Positions 35,727-48,084 of a DNA stretch of 64,000 nt are shown piece after piece. Both the position numbers and the translations under genes were made by a program. How positions within the stretch are numbered: the first letter of the stretch is position 1; each line of letters opens with the position of its first letter. This stretch comes from Condylostoma magnum (Eukaryota > Ciliophora > Heterotrichea > Heterotrichida > Condylostomatidae): the NCBI GenBank assembly GCA_920105805.1, contig CAKKTI010000065.1, positions 7,436 through 71,435 of the forward strand, given 5' to 3'. The notes beneath the pieces are model-generated. The model saw only the letters and a program-made list of their open reading frames with translations. It was not told the DNA's origin and made no database searches.

Positions 35727-38609
35727 ATGGATTAAAACTTAAAATCACATAGTTCTATAGAGAACTCAAATAAAACATAACGATTATCTTGCTTTGAACT
35801 CCAACAATTCCCTAGTGAAGCATACTTAATAAGTGATCTTAAAACTGATAGAATTAATTAAGATAATCTTTACTTGAGTGATGGTTCAAACTCATCAGAT
35901 GAAAATCAAGAACTTCTTATGAACATAGACAATGAGTAAGCAACTAAACTTATAAGGATTACACGTCCCTTTAGAACTTATTGAGACTTATTCACTATGT
36001 TACTTGCAATGTACAACTGTTTTGCAGTTCCATTTTTTGTAGCTTTTAGGCCTGAAGAAACGTTCACTTTTATAATAATCAATACTTTTATTGACTGTAT
36101 GTTTATGATAGACCTTGTACTTAATTTCTTTACTACTTACATAGACAGAAATGGCGATGAAGTGTTAAATACTAAAAGAATTGCTGTAAATTACCTTAAA
36201 GGCACTTTTGTACTAGATTTAATAGCCTCGGTTCCCCTTGACAACATAATGAGGATTTTTGACTAAGAGGACATGGGGTCTGATATAATATAGTTGCCTA
36301 ATCTCCTAAAACTAATCAGAATTTTTAGGCTAAGCAGAATAATACGATTTACTAGAACGCGAGACGATGTAAAGGCAACTTTGAAACTGATTTAATTAAC
36401 CTTATATCTAATCATGTGGGTTCACTTAACAGGGTGTCTGTGGTATTTGATAATAGAAATTGAGCAGGAGTGGGTACCTGTGCCTGATTTCCTAACTGGG
36501 ACTACGGAGATGTATAACCAGGGAATTTGAATGAAGTATTTTATAAGTTTCTACCATGCTGTGTGGCTCTTAACAGGTGGAGAGGTAGGACCTAGGAATA
36601 CACTATAGGCTTTTGTCGCTTCTATTTTGATTATAATTGGGGCGCTAATCACAGCAGTCTTGTTTGGAGAAATGGCTGTGCTTATGAGTAATCTAAATAG
36701 AAGGTAAACTTAGTTTTAAGAGCTGCTAGACGGAGGGTTAACTACTATGAATAACATGCTGTTGCCTTAGGACTTGATAAACAGAATATTAGACTATATA
36801 ACATCTACCTAAGGATCCCTGAGTGCTTAAGAGGAGTATGAAACATTTTAGAAGTTTATATCGCCGAGTTTGCAGTAGGAGGTAAGTGCTTGTATATATG
36901 ACCCGATTATAAGGTAAAATGAAGTTTTGTAGTAAGAAACTGAGTTGACACGGCAGCTTATACACAGGCTTAGTAATCTGTTTACTAAGCCGGAGTAGGA
37001 AATTATATAAGAGAATTCTGAGTCAGATAATCTATACTTTTTGGTTAATGGAGAATGCTAAGTGCATGTAACTGATTAAGATGATGTAAAGCATAAGGTA
37101 TGCTATTTGTATCCAGGAGCACATTTTGGAGAAGTCGGTATTATTTACAACACACTTAGAACGGCATCGGTATATGGAACAGAGTATTGTACTATTGCTG
37201 CTTTATAAAAAAGAGATTTTGATATATTGACTTCTACTTTCAGAGGGTTTTATGAGAAATTAAAAGCTTGAACTAATTGCTATAGAGATCCTTGGAAAGA
37301 TTATATCACTAATATTTTATTATAATCAAAATATGTAAGTCATATGCCAGAAGAAGCTTATTATGAGCTTATTTATCACATGAATATAGTAAAGGTAGAA
37401 AAGGGATAGTATTTATTTAAGCCTGGGGATATTTGTGATAACATATACATAATCACAGATGGTCAAGTTGAACTATCAATGACTGTTAATGAAAAGCACT
37501 TACATATGCTTAAAAAGTAGCATATTGTGCATGATATTGAGCCAGATCCTAAAATTCCTAAACGTCAGAATGCTTTAAGTGATTTCGAGGAGTTTTAATT
37601 AGATATTTTCAATCTAAAATCCCTTAAAAACAGAGCTGATATAATACCTATACAAAACAGTAATGGACAAATAATTGGAACTATTGCGCTAGATGAAGAA
37701 GTACCTGATAATACCTTTCCTATTGGTGATTATCCTTAAGAATTCGCTATTTAAGAGCTAGGCAAGGGATATATCATGTTTCCACATATGGCTCTGGCAA
37801 AGTAAGCACATATTATGAGTTGTAAAGCTTTAAGTTTATCAACTATATACATGCTTAATGTTTCTCATATTGAAGATAAGGCATAAAAATATGACATATT
37901 TGCCCCTAAGTATAAAAAAACGATTTAAAATATGAACGATAGACCTATTTATCTAGATATTCTGAAGCTCTATGAAACTAATAAAGAACTTATACGCAGA
38001 AAATTGAAATAAAACATATTCAAAGTCATTATAAACAAAAGAATTGAAAGAAACAAGGGTTCAAACTAAATCGCAATCATGGTACCAAAGCTAAGGGCAA
38101 TAATAGCTTGTGAGGATGCCATGAACTTTGATTTAGCAGAAAAAGTCTTAAGGGGTGAAATTCCTCCTCATTATATTTTAGATGATGGGAGTCTTGATCC
38201 AGCAGCAATTAGCGCAGACTCAACTACGAGTTTACCAAGAAATCATCCAATTATGAAGGCATTCAGGAATATTTTTGAAAGTATAACGAGTCCTGATGGA
38301 AATATTATGATACAGTATCAGTAGCTTGAAGGGATAATCGACAGTTAGACAAATATGCTTAAAAGGTATTAGAAGACACTTAATGGGGTGAATATAAAGA
38401 TATAACAAATGCTTGAGCAGAAATAAAAAGTTCCTAGGTTTAAAGCGGATAATTTAGTTGTTCCCAAGAGAAAACTTAAAAGTAGAAGAAGTTCAAGTGC
38501 TGAGCCATCTCGATCTATTGGGAATTTATTAGATCATCTTAGAAGTAGGAAGAAATATTAGTAAAGTACTTTTAATTAAAAACACAGAAATTTACTTATT
38601 ATGAGCTAA
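35727..38609 (+). CDS. Voltage-sensor cation channel with two cyclic-nucleotide-binding domains (CNG/HCN/EAG type)
   Basis: 960 residues, no intron. Six transmembrane segments lie at about 90-340. S4 carries spaced Arg (I-R-I-F-R-L-S-R-I-I-R-F-T-R). The pore helix is F-Y-H-A-V-W-L-L-T followed by filter-like G-G-E-V-G-P, not GYG. A C-linker follows, then a cNMP-binding domain (F-G-E-V-G-I-I-Y, L-R-T-A-S-V) near residue 470, and a second one (V-E-K-G-Q-Y-L-F-K-P-G-D) near residue 570. The tail is Ser/Arg-rich. It probably serves ciliary or plasma membrane conductance. It ends at TAA 38607 or TGA 38616. Confidence 0.88.
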
Positions 38610-38668
38610 TAACAGTGATTAAAACTCATATATTAAATACACTTCTTTCCTAATAATCATAAAATAAA

Positions 38669-39337
38669 CTAATACTTCTTTAAAACCATATGAAGTCCAT
38701 CGGAAATAGTAAGCAAAGAGTTTTAAGCCCTCGGATCATCTTAAACCATCTGATTAACTGCTCTTATAGCATTAGTACTTTCATCCTAAATACTTTCATC
38801 AGCTACTTTATTATCCCAAAGTGTATTATCAATCATGATTAATCCATTGGGCCTTACTAACTCCATACACTTCTCATAATACCCAGGGTATTCAGGCTTA
38901 TGTGCATCAATGAATGCGATATCAATTTAATTAGATAACCCCTCATCAATCAAATCTTACAACGACTCCAATGCAGGTTTGATTCTTAAATCAACTTTTT
39001 AATCTACATTAGCCTCCTGCCACACCTATCTACCAACAGATGTGAATTCTTCGCTTATATCTAAAGCATATACCTTTCCGTCATCTGGAATGGCTAAAGC
39101 AAAAGTAAGGGCAGATAATCCAGTAAAAACTCCTACATCAATTATCTTTTTAGCTCCCATACTTCTAGCCAGGATTTCCATAAATTCACTTTAAATTTCA
39201 TTAGAAAGCATTGCTGTTTGATTAGGGAAACGCTCTACTGTAAGATCACGAATTCTTTGCTTTAAGGGGTGTTAAGTAAATCCAACTCTTTATAGGTATT
39301 CTTAAACGGGCCTGGATATTTCTGTGGCTGTTTTCAT
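38669..39337 (-). CDS. SAM-dependent O-methyltransferase (caffeoyl-CoA OMT/COMTD1 type)
   Basis: 222 residues. Motif I is [23 protein letters not shown] follows, then the metal/substrate segment [12 protein letters not shown] and the late block I-M-I-D-N-T-L-W-D. Full-length class I cation-dependent O-methyltransferase. The physiological acceptor is unknown. TAG 38669 is the stop. Confidence 0.9.
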
Positions 39338-39395
39338 ATTTAATACTAATAGACTCAACAATTAACAAATAATTAAGTATTTAATCTTATCTAAG

Positions 39396-40442
39396 ATGAA
39401 AGATAAAGTATCATAAGTCTCGTTTGATGATTTTGTATGTATTAGAGTATTAGGGAAAGGAGCGTATGGTAAAGTACTGCTTATACGGAAAATAGATACA
39501 GGGGAACTTTTTGCAATGAAGATTTTGAAGAAAGAGTTTATAGAGTAGAGGAAATAGGTTGGGAATACAATTACAGAAAGAAATATACTTTGTAGAGTGA
39601 ATCATCCATTTCTAGTCAAACTAAAATACGCTTTTCAGACTAAAAAGAAATTACACTTGGTTATTGATTATTGTCCAGGGGGTGAATTGTTTTTCCACCT
39701 TAGTAGAGCCAGAAAGTTCTGTGAGATAAGAACTAAATTCTATACTGCCTGTGTTATTCTTGCATTGGAGTATATACATTCAATAAACGTCATATATAGA
39801 GAGTAAATTCTAAACAGCTTAAAACCAGAAAATATTTTAATAGCAGCGGATGGATATGCTAAAATCGCAGATTTTGGCCTAAGTAAATGAAATATTCAAA
39901 CAAGTGAGCAAACTTTTTCTATTTGTGGAACCCCGGAATACTTAGCACCTGAAATTTTACTGAAAGAGGGCCATAGCTTTTCTGTAGACTGGTGATCATT
40001 AGGTTGCCTTATATACGAAATGCTTACTGGATTCCCTCCCTTTTACAACAATAATAGATAAAAGCTTTTCAGAAGCATTGTTTAGAAAACAGTTCCTACA
40101 TTATCCCACGTAAGTCCTGAATGCAATGACATTCTATAGCAATTATTGGAGAAAGATAAAAGAAATCGCTTAGGGATGAATGGAAGCTGTGATATTAAAA
40201 ATCATCCTTGATTTGGTGATATTGATTTTGATTTATTACTACAGAAAAGAATCCAGCCGCCATTTCTTCCTAATATCAATGGAGACGTTGATGTTAATAA
40301 TTTTGATGAACATTTTACCAGAATGCCACTAGATCTTTCGCCAATAGATGACTGTAATTTGAATTCACCGGATCTAGCTTATAGAGGATTTTCGTATTAC
40401 GGAAACAGCCAGGAGACAGATATTGGAAGCACATCAAACTAA
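39396..40442 (+). CDS. AGC-family protein kinase, copy 1
   Basis: 343 residues after splicing. [28 protein letters not shown], the activation loop [13 protein letters not shown], and a C-terminal hydrophobic motif F-S-Y-Y all fit PKA/S6K/SGK-like kinases. It lacks a regulatory N-terminal domain. The 15-nt intron splits the catalytic Asp codon of Y-R-D. TGA codes Trp in D-W-W-S-L-G, at 39993. It is followed about 280 nt later by a close paralogue. Confidence 0.95.
39803..39817 (+). other. 15-nt intron in AGC kinase copy 1
   Basis: GTAAATTCTAAACAG. It interrupts the Asp codon of Y-R-D-L-K-P-E-N; removal restores the catalytic loop exactly. Confidence 0.95.
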
Positions 40443-40721
40443 TAGATTTAGTAATACTTCGTTAAGCACTTTCAATATTCATACTATTTAACCCAGGTGT
40501 CCTTTCTAGTGGGCTTGAATCTTCTTTAATTGGAAAAAGTTTTTGGTGTTAAGCATACTTCAAGTACACTTTACCTAGATGAACAAGCTTACATTACTGA
40601 TTATTGCCATTCATTTCAATATTATCTCTCGTTTACTCTTTTGTATATAAAATACTCTATTGTCTCTTTATCTAGCTTTTCTATGCAGCGCACCCCATTT
40701 AATATATAAAAGATTACCTCA

Positions 40722-41762
40722 ATGGCAGATAGTCGTTAAATCAGTGTCGACGATTTCGTCTCAATTAAAGTAATTGGAAAAGGCTCATATGGTAAAGTCC
40801 TGTTGGTTCGCAAAACAGACTCTGGAGAACTGCTTGCAATGAAAATTTTGAGAAAAGATCACATCGAGAGAAGAAACTAGGTTGAGCATACTTTAACTGA
40901 AAGAAATATCCTATAACGGTGCAATCATCCCTTCATTGTAAAACTAAGATACGCCTTTTAGACGAAAAAGAAGCTGTACTTTATACTGTAATACTGTCCA
41001 GGTGGGGAGTTATTCTTCCATTTAAGTCGAGCAGGGAAATTTCCAGAACATTAGGCAAAATTCTACGCCGGGTGCATTGTTTTGGCTTTGGAGTATCTAC
41101 ATGGCATGGATGTCATATACAGAGAGTAACTTTTACACAGCTTAAAGCCTGAAAACGTGCTTATTTTAGCAGATGGTTATTTGATAATCACTGATTTCGG
41201 TCTAAGTAAGGAAAACATTGACTCCAATTCCCAGACTTACTCATTTTGTGGTACTCCGGAGTACTTGGCACCAGAGGTGCTGAAAAAATAAGGTCATACA
41301 AAGTCAGTGGATTGATGGTCCTTAGGAGCCTTGATATACGAAATGCTTACAGGCTGGCCGCCCTTTTACAACAGGGACCGTAAGTAGCTATTCGATAGTA
41401 TTGTATACGAGGATTTCCCTTAAAGTGAATCATTGTCACCGTTGGCGTACGATTTGATTAGTAAGTTGTTGTAGAAAGATCCTATGCTAAGACTGGGCTC
41501 CGGACCAGAAGGAACTAATGAAGTAAAGGCTCATCCTTGGTTTTCTGATATGAATTTTGAAGAACTTTATCAAAAGACTGCATAGCCACCGTTTTTGCCG
41601 TAGATTAGAGGAGATTTAGATACTGGGAACTTTGATGAAGAGTTTACTACAATATCCTTGGATGGGTCATAAAGAAGTGAAATGATAGCATCGCCTAATG
41701 CCGAGTTTCCAGATTTCAGTTATCAAGGGAATAGTTTAGAGATGCAGTTAGATCATAATTAA
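40722..41762 (+). CDS. AGC-family protein kinase, copy 2
   Basis: 341 residues after splicing, colinear with copy 1: [39 protein letters not shown], and hydrophobic motif F-P-D-F-S-Y. The intron lies at the same codon as in copy 1. This is a tandem duplicate old enough to have diverged at many sites. The stop TAA 41760 is only 5 nt before the next ATG. Confidence 0.95.
41126..41140 (+). other. 15-nt intron in AGC kinase copy 2
   Basis: GTAACTTTTACACAG, same phase and position as the copy 1 intron. Confidence 0.95.
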
Positions 41763-41767
41763 TAAAA

Positions 41768-43219
41768 ATGCAGAGTTTTGATGAGGAATTGAAGCTATTG
41801 GTTAAGTTTAAAGGGGAATAGGATAGCTAGATTATTATGTGGAAGTGAGAGGATGTTTTATATGGATTATGAGCTTTTTTTGGAATATTAGCTGTAAATT
41901 TAGTATATATTGACAGATATTTTACTCTGAATACTTATGAAATGTAGTATTTGCCTTATACAAAAGTATTCTTTTGAGTATCAGGAGTTTCTGGTATATT
42001 AGCTGCTATTATTGTATTTTTAAAACTTTAGGATAAGAGGAGTTTAGATTATATTTGTTTTATTACACAAATTGTTGGAAATGGATTAACTATTCTAATA
42101 TCTACTTTATAGATTGATTTGTAGATAATGTCATTATATTTAAGTGTTTTATTAATCCCTCCTACTATTACATGCACAAGGAATTTTAATTACTATTGAT
42201 TTCTAATTTCCTTATGATTAGCCTATCCTTACTAACTTTTGGATATAAGAGGGTAATTATTTGTTTAAGCCTATTTATGGATAGGATGCTACATACTTAC
42301 TTTTATCTAGCATATTAATAAAGAGCAAAACATACAAGAAAGTGATATAGAATTCACTAAAATGCTAAGCTCAACACTTTAGTTAATATCATCTTTAATT
42401 ATACACATATACCAATACTAATTTATAACAAAATTAATGCTTAAATATCTACTAACTATGAATTAACAATAACATAAGCATTAAATGACAAAATAAATTA
42501 TGATAATTAATAAAATGGGAATATATGGTAGCAAGCTTCATACTTCCCCGGAAAATTTAATCATTTTCAATGGAGAATAAAGATTATTTAATACTACCAT
42601 TCCTGCATTAGATATAAGTAATATTTACTTTAAGTACTTTGGGGATATACTACAAGAAAACGACCAATTACTAGAAGTTTTGATTTTACTAGATGTAAAG
42701 TAAATAGATTCAATCATTAAATCAGTTAAAACTTAATTAAAGTGGAGTTTTAATCAAATCAAAATTATATGTATTGCAGCTATTCTTATATCCTCTTGTA
42801 ATGATTTAAAAAAAGCTTAGGCAATATGAAGAGTTTTAACAGAATCAGATGAAAATACACTACCTAAAAGTAGCATTGAAAAGATAATAAAAACAATTCT
42901 AAATGCTTCTTTATATGTTTTTACAGATGCAGCCTCTAAACTTGTTAATATGCAAGAAACTAGATATTAGATATGGAAAAATGACTTAGTTAGCAGATCC
43001 AGTGGATTTATAGCTTATATAATGTAAAATTTTGACGAAGGGACTGATTTCAACCAATTTTACTAGGTTTGCTCAAATGAAGAAATAAATTTACTCTCAT
43101 CAGTGAAAATTAGAAAGATTATCGAGTAATTAAGCCCTCCAATCAAATATGCTAACCCCTTTAAAAGAAATTAGTTAATCAATTTATTATGAATAATTTC
43201 CTATTTTTACTTGATATAA
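41768..43219 (+). CDS. Unknown multipass membrane protein with soluble C-terminal half
   Basis: 483 residues. Five or six hydrophobic stretches lie in the first 240 residues (for example F-F-G-I-L-A-V-N-L-V-Y and I-L-A-A-I-I-V-F-L), several with Trp encoded by TGA. The C-terminal 240 residues are soluble, helical and Lys/Asp-rich with no motif I recognise. The ATG is 5 nt after the kinase stop. The end is TAA 43217 followed by TAG TAG. Confidence 0.6.
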
Positions 43220-43274
43220 TAGTAGTTTCATCTACAAAGCAGTCTTTTATATTGATTTCTTTGTTTTCTTCATA

Positions 43275-45131
43275 TTAATTATTCATGTATTGGCATTTTA
43301 TCAAGCCATTTTGATTAGCAGAAAAGCAATAATTTCTGTATAAAATGCAGCATCTTATTTTAGAATACTGCTAGTCAATTGTTTCAACTCTGTATTACTC
43401 CTTTAAATAGCAAATCTTTATTGTCTGATCTATTCCACCTGTTATGATAAAATCGTCATTTTCAGAAACTTATATAGATTTAATTGTACCTCTATGGCAA
43501 CAAATCTATTTAATCAAAATATTCTTATCTAAATTTCAAATATACACTTTACCTTCATTTCCTGCAGCAAATAATCTTTTCTAAGAGTGGCTCAATTTTA
43601 CCTATCAAATCTATTTTTATGTATATCCAATAACACTCATTTAGTATTGATTTTACAAATCAAATCGTCTAATACTGCAGTCAACTCCGCCGGTGATTAT
43701 AAATGATCCATCATCAGCAATACAAATAGAGAAGATTCCATTGTCATGTTGGCCAATATCAACTTAACTATTATTGTTTAAATCCCATAATTTTATTTTC
43801 CAATCTTCTCCTACAGAATATACAAAATTGTCATATAAAGCAAGATCTCTTACAGTTTTATCATGAGATCCAATTATCCTATTCTATTATTAATCATACA
43901 GTGATCACATTTTAATCACTTTATCATAACCAGATGAAAAAACAAAGCTATCATCTTAGGATATTTTAATTACCATTACATAGTGATCATGAGATCCAAT
44001 AATTTTACTTTTATAAGGCCTTTATAGAGACCAGTAAGTTAATATTTTATCATCACCCCCGGATACCAGAAATTAGCCATTATTTGCAACACAAATACTA
44101 ACTTAAGCCTTTTTGTTCTCCCCTATTATATCTGGATACCCAAAAATACAATTAGTCAAATTTGTACCTTAGAATTGAATCATTTTAAGATTAGCCCCAG
44201 TAAAATCAGAATTACTTAAATTGCTATTTTAGAAGTTTACATTTTCCATATAAGCATTCCTTAAATTTAGATTACTTAGGTTGCGATTGCTTAAGTCTAA
44301 ATTATAAAAATGATAATTTGATATATTGAGTAAAGTTAAAGCATTTGATTGTATATTTTATAGTTGTATATCCTGCTATAGTTCATTAACTCATTATTAT
44401 TATAGTATTGTCTTGTTTTCAAGCATTTATTTGATTTCTCTTTGAGCTAAAATGTTTTAAGAGATTAGTTTCTTTTACACTACTTTTGATTAAGTTAGTT
44501 TTTATGCTCAATTTGCCTTCCCAAATTACTTACAGCTTAAATTGAAGTTAATAAGAAGACGTTATATATAACTAATGGCCATTTGAAAGCCTTTATCATT
44601 ATTTTGATGATAGATTTGAATAATTTTTAAAATCTCCTATTAAGCAATTTACTTTCAACTATTGCAATCTGATAAAAATTTATATTTAATCATTGTTGCA
44701 AAGGGTCCATTTAGTTATTAGTCAAATAGAGCTATTTAACATCTTTAAATTCTTTCTACAACTATTTCAGCTTCTTCAAAATTGTCTAAGATTTGATCCA
44801 GGTATTCGAAATCTAGCTTAATTAATTGTTGATTTTCAATGCATTCATTAATCATTGATATAACTGAGTTCCATTAATTCTCATCAAACATCTTCCTTAG
44901 AACTCTATGCTAACTTTGCAGTATTTCTAAGCTATTAGTCAACATCTATTTTCCTCTTATCATTTCAACATACTAGAAACACTCGTTATCACTAACATAT
45001 TAAGTTTATATCAACTCAATTAAATTTTACATTGAAAGTTACTAATCAGTTACTATCTTAATAATTTCTTATATTCTATCCAAACTATATCCTTACAGAA
45101 ACAAAGTTTTAATTCTTTAGATATAATCCAT
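43275..45131 (-). CDS. Pentapeptide-repeat plus WD40 protein
   Basis: 618 residues. The N-terminal 280 residues are helical. A pentapeptide-repeat segment follows (N-L-D-L-S, N-R-N-L-S, N-L-N-L-R, N-V-N-F, N-S-D-F, G-A-N-L). Then comes a WD40 propeller (W-K-I-K-L-W-D-L, D-K-V-I-K-M-W, repeated I-G-S-H-D-x). Pentapeptide/WD40 pairs occur in ciliate and bacterial proteins, usually as scaffolds. The proposed start lies 2 nt after the stop of the upstream gene; the next Met would shorten it by some 35 residues. Confidence 0.75.
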
Positions 45132-45133
45132 TA

Positions 45134-46174
45134 TTAAGAACAATTAAATTTAGCATAACTAGGAATATCGGGGATACTGGATTTAATTTCATAATAACCT
45201 GGCCCTGGTGAAGAATCTTTCCTTTTTTCTCTTCTTTATGAATTAGCGAATGATATTTGACTGGCTGTTTGCATCTTTTTTATATTATAAGTCCCAGGTC
45301 CTGGAGTATTACTTAAAGTCTCCTTGTACTTCCTCTGAATAGTGAATCCTCCAATACACTTCTTTAGAGTATTATACGCTCCAGGGCCAGGATTTTAATT
45401 ATAGGAACTGATTCTGTTACTTCTTTTAGATTTTGTAAATGATTAGTTCTTTGTAGTGCTTAAAGGTTGGGGATTATACACTCCAGGCCCAGGACTAGCA
45501 GTTTTACTGCTCAATTCCCTTCTAGATTTACTTATAGAGTATAAAGGGGCTTGAGATTAAATATTCTTTTACTTAGGAGCATAGTGTGAGGGTCCAGGTG
45601 TACTTGGTCTCTGTCTTTTCAGTTATTTTTAACTCATTGTTCATTTAACACTAGAATTTTAAACTTAGAAGTTATATTAGCCTGGGGCTGGATAATTGTA
45701 TTATACTGAGCTGGAAGGATAGGAATCTCTACTTTATCTCTGAATACTAAATTGAACACCTTAATCGTTTTATTTGTAATACTATTCCTTATCATAGTCT
45801 CAAGGACCTGGGGATTAAAATTGTCTGTTTTTTATCTATTTTCCCAACATACTATAGCTTCTTCCTATTTATTTAACTGTAAAATTATAATCTCCTGGAC
45901 CTGGTGTTTAAGGTCGTTTTTCCTCTCTAGATGACTTAGTAAATGTTATTTAAGCTGACTTTTTTGGTTTAGTTGGACTGTAATCGCAAGGTCCTGGCTA
46001 TTTATTAGTCTTTTTCACTAATTCAGAGCGTTTTTGTCTTCCAATGCTGTATGAGGACTAACTGTTGAATTTTTATATGTAGGTGTAGCTGCCTGGGCCT
46101 GGAGTTTAATCCTCTTTCTATTAGTACCTTTTACTGATGCTTCAGGCTGGAGAGGATTTCATTGATTTAATCAT
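45134..46174 (-). CDS. SHIPPO/STPGR-repeat protein (ODF3/CIMAP family)
   Basis: 346 residues with about nine repeats of T/S-P-G-P-G-x-Y (examples T-P-G-P-G-S-Y, T-P-G-P-G-D-Y, S-P-G-P-G-V-Y, N-P-G-P-G-A-Y) spaced 30-45 residues apart. Such proteins sit inside or along ciliary doublet microtubules and sperm tails. No other domain. The TAA stop at 45134 is followed after 2 nt by the ATG of the next minus-strand gene. Confidence 0.9.
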
Positions 46175-46247
46175 GTTACTATATATAATTAATAATGGTT
46201 TTGTCAAAATAACTTAATGCTCCCATTTTTATATTAAAAAGTTATAA

Positions 46248-46676
46248 TCAAACTTGTGAACTTGCGTCTTTGCCTGATACTTTTAAAACTAGCTTGTTAA
46301 GAAATACCGAACTGCAAATATAGGGTCCTATACCCGGTAAGTACTTCGATGAGGAATATATGTGAGGAATAAACTCCCTAAATAGGTAGAATATTCCTAC
46401 AAGTTAAAGAGTCGTCCCGATAATAGCTCAGTTAATCAGAATAACAAAAAATCCGATAAAATAATAAGCAGATCCTTTGATTTTGCTTGGCCTGAGGAAA
46501 AAGGTGACTAAAGAAGCTGCTCCCACAAGATATAGCATTCCGCCTAAAAATAGTAGATTCCCTATAAGTAGATAGAATCTTTCACATAACAGAATTAGTC
46601 CTAAGGTATACATAATTAAGCCTCCTAATAACAAGCCTTATCCTATTCTTTTGTTTTATTAACTCGAATAATCCAT
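46248..46676 (-). CDS. GOT1: GOT1/SFT2-type vesicle transport membrane protein
   Basis: 142 residues, four hydrophobic segments in the GOT1 pattern: G-L-L-L-G-G-L-I-M-Y, L-I-G-N-L-L-F-L-G-G, F-F-L-R-P-S-K-I-K-G, then I-N-W-A-I-I-G and F-I-P-H near the end. GOT1 acts in ER-Golgi vesicle fusion. The length matches the family (about 140). It ends in TGA, with TGA also used as Trp in I-N-W-A. Confidence 0.88.
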
Positions 46677-46889
46677 TTTATAATTTATTATCTTAGTCAG
46701 AACATGCCAATATTTTATTATACACACTTTTAAATGTTAAATATATACAAACTTAAGCCTTAAATTCTATAATTTAAGTGTAAACTTCATTTAGTATAAT
46801 AAAAGTGTTATTATACTTATTATCTGCACTACAATAGAACAAAAGTAGGAAATACAGCTTTAATTTGCCTAAAATTATAAACTAGAAAA

Positions 46890-48077
46890 ATGAAGGAAAT
46901 AGGGATTCTAAGATCTACTGAAAGATTGCAACAAGGTTAACTAACCTATGAGTAACATTAGCAGTAAAATTGAAATGAAATATGCAGAGGCATACAGAAA
47001 ACAACTCTCACGCAAGTAAATAGTTCTCACATTCATGACATAATAATATTCAAAGATTATATTGCTACTTTGAATAAACTAGGATAATGCCTAATTTTTG
47101 ACAAACTCACCCTCAATTTTATAATCCAATTCTGTGATTACACCTAATACTGCAAGGCTTTATACTACAACGAGGATAAGGATGAGATTCTAATAATATA
47201 CATGAGAAGTGATGAGAATTACCAGCGATTAAGATGTAAAACAATAAGCTTAATTAACTTCCCTAATGGAAGCTTTAACGAAATTTTTGAGGAAATAAAC
47301 CTAAGTCGGCCAGGTTTTATTGAGATTGATGATTTTAACAAAGTAATAGTCACTAGAAATGCTATTCTCTAATAGTTTAAAATCTGAGATTTAAAAGACT
47401 ACAGTCTAAAGTTTTCAGTGAATGATGCGTAAGTATAGGAAATTCGGATGACAAATGAGCTGATACTTCTGATCAAAAGGCCGGAAGGCGGTATGATTTA
47501 AACTAAAATAGTAGGATTGTATAATGGATCTGATTTAGATGTAATATTGATACCCCTGAAATAAGGAAAGCGGTTGCTGTTTATAGAGTTATTCGGAGAG
47601 CATATCCTTTTCCAGTAGTAGGACGAGCCACTTGTTATTCACGATGTTATAAAATAGAAAACTGTAAAACTCTAAAACTATTTTGCTCCTTTAGCATTCA
47701 TTTATTTGCAATAACAAAGAAAATTTATAAGTTTCAAGCAAAAAAGACTAGAAATATGATCTGTTAAAGGTAAAAATGTGTTTAACTTTTAGTGTAATAA
47801 TAGATGTAGATATCAAGAGCACTCTCCCAATTTAGTTTGCATTACAAAATCATAAAATTTACTTTTGTCAGCTTGTACAAGATTTTCTACTTAAATCATC
47901 TAAAACGTGACTCATTAAAAGGGCCAGGTGAAATTTTACGATATTAACAATGGTAAAACAGTTTATTAGATATAAGACAATGATTTAAGCAATGTTACCT
48001 CACTTATATTTGACGAAGACTCAGGTGCTTTGTACACAGGCCACAACGATGGAAAGTTAATTCTTTGGTATAATTAG
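46890..48077 (+). CDS. Beta-propeller (WD40-like) protein
   Basis: 395 residues. Repeating beta-rich blocks of about 40 residues end in W/F-aromatic strands. The clearest are I-Q-Q-F-K-I-W-D-L-K near residue 165 and the closing blade G-A-L-Y-T-G-H-N-D-G-K-L-I-L-W-Y. A Cys/His-rich insertion (C-N-N-R-C-R-Y-Q-E-H) is near residue 310. No family name can be given. The stop TAG 48075 is immediately followed by TAA and lies 7 nt from the stop of the convergent DENN gene. Confidence 0.7.
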
Positions 48078-48084
48078 TAAAATT

